Shown: piece after piece, positions 56,284 to 64,000 of the stretch | How the letters are laid out: every line of letters starts with the position of its first letter | Position numbering within the stretch: position 1 is the first letter of the stretch | DNA from: Toxoplasma gondii ME49 | Lineage: Eukaryota > Apicomplexa > Conoidasida > Eucoccidiorida > Sarcocystidae | Reading direction: 5' to 3' | Assembly: GCF_000006565.2 (NCBI RefSeq) | Contig: NC_031480.1 | Coordinates: forward strand, 884,144-948,143 | Length of the DNA stretch: 64,000 bases | Translations under genes and position numbers: made by a program | The notes under the pieces: model-generated | Told to the model about the DNA's origin: nothing | What the model saw: the letters and a program-made list of their open reading frames with translations, nothing else | Databases searched by the model: none

Positions 56284-58453
56284 GGAAGAGGTGCCATTCT
56301 ATGGGAAGTATGTCGTTCTATCGCAAGTAGTGTCACTATCTCAGAGGAAGTGTCGTTTCTTGGGAAGTGGTGCCGTTCTACGCAAACAATGTCGTTCGAT
56401 GTGGGAGCGGTCTTCTTCTACGGAAAATAATGCTCCGTGAAACTCCACCGGCGGTCTCAGAACCTGCACACGCGTGTCCAAGTCGTTCCGCCCTCGTCAT
56501 GAAATCTCTTTCTTCTGAGAAGAGTGAAGTTGACCGTTGCGTGTGACGGCACACAATTCCACATAAGCTCTTGCGAACGGCCAACGCAAGCCTGCGGATG
56601 TGTTGCCTCTGGAAACGGCGTTGTTCTTTCATCGTGCGACTGAAACGGAAAGCTCGTACACTTTGGATTCTGCGGCTAAAACCTTTCAATATGCTGACTC
56701 TCGTCCAGACAAATTGAAGTTCTGTTCAAACTGAGAAGTCGAGTGGGTCCAAACCGTACACGGATGGCGCTTGTCCGTCTGTCGCTGTGTTTGTGTCGAA
56801 GTGTGCATTCGTCCGGCGAAAAAACTGGACTTCTGCCTGTTCGTTTGATTTCTGCGCGACATCTTTCTGGCGCTCGAGAGGCTTGTGCAGAACGGCTTCA
56901 GTGGGAAAGACGAGTGTGGTATGTAGAGAGATCTTTGTAGGCATTCGTGCTTGCGTGTATGTGTACACACAGCCGTCGACCTCGTGGAAATACGTGTTTC
57001 TTTCAGGGAATCCGTTTTCCGTATGAGTGTGCACTTTCATGTGGACTGCCTCTCTCTTTACTTCCTAGCCATTTCTGGGAACCGTGGGCACCTTTCCTGT
57101 GTCTGAAGCGAAGGCCTCTCGATTCGAAGATGCCTTTCACGGTAAATCGCAGTTCTTTGGCAGCATGCATCTGACAGGTTCTTTCGTGGAGTGGCACGAT
57201 GCGAACCTTCGGGTACTTCAAACCCCCTTTTCCCCCCCCGCTTGTGACACATTTTTTCCACGAAGAAAGGCACCGGCGCTGCTGAAGACTTCTTGTCAGT
57301 GAGAACACAGCGCGTCCACACCGCCAAGAACAAGTACGCGGTAGGCTCGCGTGCGAAATCGAGTCTCATTGACGACACACGCTTGCACCAGCTACGCGAA
57401 CAGCGAAGCGCCACAACGGCACAAAAGAAGACGGCAGGAAGACGGAAAGTCCATACCGTGAGGCGATAAGCTACAGAGTGAATAGAGACAAAGCAAAAGC
57501 TCGCGGGCTTCAGAGAGAAATCCTGGTGATGCTTCTGCGCAGCTGGACCGCTCGACACAGGCCCCTCAAAGTTAAGACCCTGTTAGAGCAAACGGCTGCG
57601 ACGCAAACAACCGACGAAGATAAAAAAACCATGGATGGACGCTGCTCTCAACCTCCCACACCGACGCGCGACTGCCGTGTCCATCCTGCGCGAAAAGAAA
57701 AGAAGAAAGATAACAAAGCGTGAAAGTGGAACTGAGGGTGGGAAGGCGAGACGAACAAAAAGGGAGAAGCGCACAACAGCTACTTCGTGGAAAGCGTGTA
57801 TGCGCGCCAGTCTCGTTCAGTCCCTCCCTTCCTATCTTTTCTTTTTGCGACCCCTTCTCAAAACGCTATCTCATTCGCAGGACTAATTCTCTCTCATCCC
57901 ATGTAATTGAGTACTGACTTCCCATCTCTTCCCCCAACACATCAGGAAGGACTCTACATACCTACACATCTAGCTAACTACATACATGCACGCAGTAACC
58001 CGTTAAACATGTACTGCCTCTGACGAATTGAAGTATAAATGGATAATAATTCAGTTTTAGGCACTGTGAAACTACTGGCAACCACACACGGTCTTGGCTA
58101 GCACGAGGCCTGCAGGGCAGAGCATCGGTGAGAAGCTCTCCGCTGGTCGCCGTGTCACGCCTTTGGTGGAAATGCCTGTTTAGAAGACCCTTTTGTGTTT
58201 GCATTTGTAAACCCCAGTGTGTTCGATGCAACAGATCCAAGACATTGAGATCTCCTCCCTTCTGAAGCGGTGTCACAGGTGCTGCTACGAACTGAAACGA
58301 AAGAGATTTGGTGAATCAGCTGCTGATCATATCCACTGCGGTGGGTGTCGTTTCGCGAGCCCCAGTTGTGCGTAATTGAATTTCTTATTTATATTTGTCA
58401 GTGAAGCATGGAAATTCTGGAAACTGTACAGCTTTATCAAATAGTCGATTGAC
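56284..58453. other. Convergent spacer between the WD40 gene and CPSF2
   Basis: About 2.2 kb between two stop codons facing each other. It begins with a degenerate tandem repeat (56290-56430) directly after the WD40 stop. The rest shows only short frames on both strands and presumably holds both 3' untranslated regions. Confidence 0.6.
56290..56430. repeat. Degenerate tandem repeat, about 20-bp unit, about 7 copies
   Basis: Units resembling gtcgttctatgggaagtggt recur at roughly 20-22 bp spacing: starting near 56291, 56311, 56332, 56350, 56370, 56390 and 56409. Each has several mismatches. The array begins within ten bases of the WD40 gene's stop codon. Confidence 0.7.
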
Positions 58454-61400
58454 TCAAAACAGACGACAGCGACTCCCGTTGACTTCGATCCAAAGTCGAA
58501 AGAGTTCTCGCAAAACCCCTGGCCTCTTCCTCGCCGGCTCTGCTTCCTGTTTTACCTGCAAAATCCGAATGGCTGCGCAGTTCGCAAGACTGAGGACTTG
58601 TCCTTGAGGCGCGAAAGCGATTTCGCTCTTCGCCTCTCTCTCCTCGCGTTCGGCTTCTCTCGAATCGGCTTCGTCGCCGCGCCCCCGACCCTCGCGGCCC
58701 AGGTGACTCCACAGATGCTGGGCGACGTCGCCAAGTTGGAGGCGGCCGAGGAGCAGCGTAGCCCGTTTGTCGTCGAGTCCTTTGTCTTCTGAGAAAGCCA
58801 TGTGCTCTCGAGAGGCGCTGGCGGCCGAGGCGCCCGGGCAGGAACCCCCGCTGCCTGAAGCATTCTCTTGCGCACCGTGAGTCTCCTCTCGCTGCGAGGC
58901 GCCCTCTCTCGCCTGCCCTGTCTCCTCCAGTGTGGGGTCGTCGCAGGAGACCAGGCGAAACGACGGCCGCAGAGACGGACACCAAAAACTCCCTGACTGA
59001 AAGGCCGAGCCGGACGGCCCCATGCGACCGAACCGGCGACGCCGCGCCTTTGGGCCGGATCCGCTGTGCAACCTGGAGAGAGAAAAAGAATGGACGGAAA
59101 CGAAGGACGAGAACGGAGAAAGACCACAAATGAGGAGTGAGTGAAACTCCAGAGACACGGCGGAGAACAAGGCTGGACGAAAACGAAGGAAACAGAAAGA
59201 GGGAAAGCAACTCAGCCGCGAGATTCACACATCCACCCACCAACGTGTATACTCACACTTAAAGGGAAGACACGCGCAGATCATACAAAATCCTTCTTCC
59301 GCCTCGGACTGCGTCGCGTCTGCACAACGGAAACGTTGGACCCCAGTTGACGTGTACCCCCTTGTCTCTGGTTTGGTCCCGTACTCGCAAAGAACCAGAA
59401 AAAACCAAGTGCAGCTGTTCCTTTGCTTTCCCTACCTTTTTCTTCCAGGCTCTGTGCGGGCTTCGACCGCCGTCTCGGCCTCGGGTCCTGTTTCCTCGCC
59501 CTCGCCTTCTCGCTCCTCGCTGCCCAAGAGCTGCACAGCGCCTCGAGCTCGCGCGACGAAGCAGAGCCGCTGTCCCCAGTTCGGACGTTCTTGGTCGGCG
59601 CCCGGGGTCTGCCGGCTCTCGAGAGCCCCGCGGGCGGCTCGCGGCGCGGGGACGGGGACGGCATGCGCCTGGAGTTCGGCCCAGAGGCGCCGGTCGAGGC
59701 GCAGCACGGCCTGGCCAGAGGGGAGATCCAGGAGGCCCACATGGCTGAAGCGGGGCGCGTCACGAGAGACACTCGGAGACAGTGCGGCTGAGCTGGCCCG
59801 GGAGACGAGCAGCTGGACCCGCGCGTGGGGCCCGAGAGACGCGAGGAGACTCGCCACTAGCCGGTGGCCGAGGCCGACTTGCAGAGCTTCTTTTGCGCTG
59901 ACAGAGACAGTGGCACCGCCCGCCGGACCTCTGCCTGGCCGGCTTTTTGTGAAATTCTGTGAATCTTGAGTAAGCGAAGGGACGGTCTTCGACGATAGAA
60001 GTTCAGACGTCTGAAGCGGGGAGGCCTCGTCGGGGCGCGGCTCTGCATCGGTCATCTCGGCTTCTTCGCTGTTTTGCACAGGCGATTCATCGAGATGGGA
60101 CGACTGGGCGTCTCCGTTCTCGCCTTCAGAGGCGGGGATGGAGCCAAGTCGATCTGTCTGTAGCTCTTCGGCTTGCGAGAGACTGCGGACGAGTTCGCGC
60201 GTGAGAGGCCCCGTCGAGGAGGGCAAAAGAAACACGTTCTGGGGTCGAAGAAGTGAAAGAAAGTTCACCAGACCTTGAAGACTCGTGACGCCTTCAAGAC
60301 CTCCCGAGATACACTCAACGTGGCAACGCAGAGACACCTTCACGGTCAGACTCTCCACTCCCGTCGGATCCTCGCCGCCGACCCATTGTCTGGACAAGAG
60401 AAGACAGCAGAAGCATGCAAACAGAAATGTGCGAAGAACCGCCCTGAAGGAGTCAAACAATGAGGAGCCCCCAGGCGAAGAGAGAAGAAGAGGGACGAAG
60501 AGAAAGAAGGGGAGAAGGAAGCCGAGAGAAGGAAAGACGACCACGAGAGGTGGGGTATGAGAAGAGCACGGCAGACCAGAAGAGGAAACAGGGGAGATTC
60601 TCCTTCTCTATTATGCGCTTGTCCATATTCCGTCTCTCGTCTGTCTCCCCAGTAGACGAACGTAAGAAACGAGAGACAAGCATCTTTCAAAACAACCGCG
60701 GAAAAACAGCAGGCGTCCACGAGACCGACCTTGTTTTTCCGGTCTACGGCTGAGTTTCTTTTCTTCCTTCAGACCCATCGCATCGACAAAAGCAGACACA
60801 GGTCTCCAGCACCCATAAAGAAAACACTTGAGAAACCGAAGAAGTCGTAGAAGCAGCTGGCCCCCACCCCCTCACCTCAACTGTCTCCGCCACGCAGGCA
60901 GAGCGGCCTCCTGGAGGCGATAGGCGTCGCCGGCTGTGGGCCTCATGCCGGGCAGGAGGCCCGAAGGCGCGCCCACAAGGCCCGCAGGACAAGGCGAGGA
61001 GGCGACCCCGAAAGCAGAGAAGGCGAGAGAAGAGGGAACTCCGAGCCATGGAGAAGCGACGTGGCCGCCTCTCTTCGCCAGCAGCAACTCGGCCTTCAGT
61101 TTCTCATGTCTGTACACCGCAGGTCCACAGAGAGACAGACGGAGAGACAGGCAGCATGAGGAGGGAGAAGGGCAGGCTCTGGCGCGCTGGCGCTTGAAAA
61201 GGAACGGAGAAGTCTGAGGACACCAAAGGGGATTCCAAGCTTAAGACGCAAAAGAAGCACCGAGACAGACACACGAAGAAGACTGGTCAACAGACAGAGA
61301 GGAGAACGCAAAGGGGAACGCGAACCTTCTCAGCCGAGGTCCTGGCGTAGGTGGACCGGAAACGCGAAGGGCTCTTTTGAATCGAACATGTGCTGCGTCT

Positions 61401-63492
61401 TTCCAGCGTTTAGAGACAGTAGAAAGAAAAACCGACGACCCTGAGACCCCCGTGGAAAATGTGAGAGCTGCGTCGGAAAAGCCTGCTGATCTCCGGGGCT
61501 TCCTTGAAGTCTCTTTTTTTCGGAAAAATTACTAGAGATATTTTTTCAAATATTCAGATGTTTTATTTTCTGTGTCTTCACTGTTGATTTTCAAAGGTGT
61601 CCACCTTGACTGGGAGGCTTGACGCCTCGATGTCGGCTTCCCCGTATCCGTTCTTTGCGTTTCAAGATGCATGTAGACAAACAAAGCGTGCACTCTTCAC
61701 TGTCTACGCACTCCCACCATCCACGCCTCTCTCACCTTCTTCGCGGCGCCCCTGCGATCCGCTTCTCGCCCTCAACCAGGTGTCTGTACGCCTCGGCTCC
61801 CCCCGCGAAGAGGCCCGCGGGCGGCAGCGCGAAGGCACTCGCCACGGCCACACGGTCGCTTCCGGGCCAGACGCCCCCGCCGGCCCAGAGGAGTTTGGAG
61901 TCGCCTGGCACCGGCGCGCCCAAGGCCTCGAAAGGAGACACAGGGGCGCCAGACGCGGCAGCAGTCCCCACAGACTGAAAGGAAAAGATGCACCAGCGAC
62001 AGAGAGAAGAAAGAGTAAATGCACATCTTGCTTGTCAGGAAAAGAGTACACATCGACAGAGGCCAGAGCTCGCACAACGCAGAAGCACACGAGGCGCGTA
62101 GCACTCACTGTTCAGCAGGGGTGGAAAAAAGAGAAAGCACCACAGAAGCCCCTGTCATTTCCTCGATTTCCGTATCTTCCGCACTCCAGCTACCACGTAC
62201 AAAACGGGAGAAAGAAGAACTCCGAATGCTGCAGCTTGGCGGATGCCTACCAAAGATGTCGTGAAGACGTAGATTCCCTCTAAAAAGTGTAGAAAAAACA
62301 ATCAGTCCATCTTTTTCCAAAGGCAAATGAAGGGTACTTACTCTAAGGTCTCTCACTGACCTCAGTTCTACAGTTCGCAGTCGCAAAGCCTTGGCACAGA
62401 GACACTGTCTACGTTTACAGGCCTTACAAGCGTTGCGGCTGTCCAAACGGCTTTCTGCTCCGCACTGACGGCGACTCCAAAGTCTTCTTCTTCTTCTTTT
62501 TCCTTCTTCGCGTCTCCCTCAAACCCTCCCACTCGACGACTGGCCTCGCTTGCCTCCTTGACATGTCTTCTCGAAGGCGCCACCCTGTCTCTGGCGGCTT
62601 CTCCGCCCAGAGACGCGCAAGCGAAGCTCAGCGGCGGCTGCGCAAATTCGTCTCGATCGCCCTGCATGCAGGGGCCACAGGTATCCAGCAACGGATTGTC
62701 CCCGTCGGACTCGACGCCGTCTGTGAGGCCTCGGGAAGAGGCCCCCAGTGCGGGGCCCTCGTCGGCCCCACACGCTTCCGCCGCTGTCTCCTCCGCTGGC
62801 TCCTCGCCCTGGTCCTGCGCATCGCCCGCGAGCTCTTCGGTCTGGGCGTAGAAGGAGTCGTCTTGGGGGAGGGCAAAGCCTGCGAAGGGGAACAAGGAGG
62901 GCGCGGCCTCGATGTCTTCAAGGTTCTCGACTAGATCGTCATCGTAGTCGACTAAGTCCCGGTCGTCGCCCTCGTGCAGAAGCAGAGGGCCCTTCTCTTC
63001 CTCAAACGCCTCCGTCTGTTCTTCTTTCGCCGGCTCTCCAGGCTCCTCCTTGGCCTCGTTCACCGCTCCCGAGTGTCTCTTCTTTTCTAGCTCGGCAGCC
63101 CGTTTCTCCTTCTCGCGTTCAAACAGCCGCAGAAGCTCCTCAGGCGACAGCGCAACGCGGCGAGTCTGCGTCAACACGAGCTCCGGGGAAGACGACTCTT
63201 CTCTGTCATTCCCAGAGAAACTGGAGTCCTCTCGTCGTGACATTTGCGTCGAGCAAGCAGACGCAACGCGGTCCTTCTGTGCGCTCCATACGCGGTGAGC
63301 AGTCGTCCCTGGCGGCGCGAGGAACAGAAAATTCAGAAAAAGCAGTTGCAGATGCGATACACTCCAACACCGACAAGACACACACATAGATACAGAAAAA
63401 GAGCCTGGCATCATTGGCAATACACTCGAAAGAAAAGAAACGGAGGGCCATATAATTGTAGTCCAGAATAGACGCATGCAGCTGCACATATA

Positions 63493-63527
<35 letters not shown>

Positions 63528-64000
63528 TTTGACACGCCTATAGCTCGGTTGTGGCTACGTGGAGAGCGTTGAAGAGACGACGAGAGATGTTGCTTGACAT
63601 AGCTGAAGTCAGGAAATAAAGATCTCTCGAAAAAAAGCTGCTCTGCAGATCTGACGAACTTCAGAGCCGCTGTTGACACACACAGTCTCGTCCACGGTTC
63701 CGAAACCTCTTGCTAAACGTCCTTACCAGGCCAGGGCTCCGAGAGAAAGAAGATGGCGTTCGCTTCTTCCTCGGCCTCTCGGATGAGCAGACATCTTCCG
63801 AATCCGGAGTCGAGGCTCGCGGGAGTGCAGACAAAGACGCAGCCGGATCTTCGAGGTTCCGTGTTGTTCTTCTCGCGTTCCTGTTCTCGCTGCTGAAGCA
63901 AATGCTCGACTTCTCGCTCCGTCGAGAGCAACTTGACGAACTTGAGATTCCCGAAGGGCAGCCCACAGCTGGCGCTCCACGGGCCCGTCCCCGCAGTCCC
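58454..64000 (-). CDS. CPSF2: Cleavage and polyadenylation specificity factor subunit 2 (CPSF100), partial
   Basis: CPSF2 is the catalytically inactive partner of CPSF3 in the mRNA 3'-end processing complex. Six exons are visible on the minus strand: 64000-63727 (continuing off the window), 63308-62428, 61974-61736, 61109-60876, 60389-59436 and 59063-58454. Every junction closes in phase, giving 1,063 C-terminal residues. Family blocks: a beta-CASP part with CTPASLDSGFGRCLLIR and SEPWPG; TRRVALSPEELLRLFEREKE followed by an acidic stretch with DYDDDLVENLEDIE; ESLTVKVSLRCHVECISGGL with LVNFLSLLRPQNVFLLPSS; and a C-terminal domain with GQVLSLANCAAIRI, ending SRCRLF. Human CPSF2 is 782 residues in total, so this one is enlarged by Glu/Ala/Gly-rich inserts. 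The N-terminal metallo-beta-lactamase half lies beyond the window. Confidence 0.92.
63496..63525. repeat. (TA)n microsatellite in a CPSF2 intron
   Basis: About 30 bp of TA in the intron between 63727 and 63308. Confidence 0.9.

Overview
The window looks like nuclear DNA of a tissue-cyst-forming coccidian apicomplexan, Toxoplasma gondii or a very close relative. The genes are eukaryotic, mostly multi-exon with GT-AG introns. Base composition is near 50% GC, with many (TA)n microsatellites in introns and spacers. Proteins are inflated by Ser/Glu/Ala low-complexity inserts. The gene at 1813-5221 gives a complete 392-residue type I arginine methyltransferase. No bacterial, phage, CRISPR or transposon features were seen. 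The species call is an inference from gene style.

Layout, left to right: (1) PRMT1-like arginine methyltransferase, minus, 1813-5221, five exons; (2) a 3.9-kb spacer; (3) MTG1/RbgA-type circularly permuted GTPase, minus, 9107-14932, seven exons; (4) a 2.2-kb divergent promoter region; (5) an unrecognised multi-exon gene, plus, 17114 to about 22666 or 23970; (6) a convergent spacer; (7) a greatly enlarged oligopeptidase B-like serine peptidase (S9A), minus, 26487-35804, whose middle exons do not close cleanly; (8) a 3.9-kb divergent spacer; (9) DPH2 for diphthamide synthesis, plus, 39666-43891, two exons; (10) a 3.8-kb spacer; (11) a giant EF-hand/WD40 protein, plus, 47659-56283, two exons; (12) a convergent spacer with a degenerate tandem repeat; (13) CPSF2/CPSF100, minus, 58454 to beyond 64000, its N-terminus outside the window.

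The genes do not form a pathway. They are independent housekeeping or lineage functions: protein arginine methylation, organelle ribosome assembly, peptide cleavage, EF2 modification, mRNA 3'-end processing and a possible cytoskeletal or axonemal scaffold. Exon borders were set by eye, from splice signals plus codon-phase closure plus similarity to known families. Where phases close across every junction (PRMT1, MTG1, DPH2, the WD40 gene, CPSF2) the models are strong. The unrecognised gene and the oligopeptidase contain junctions I could not settle, and these are marked.
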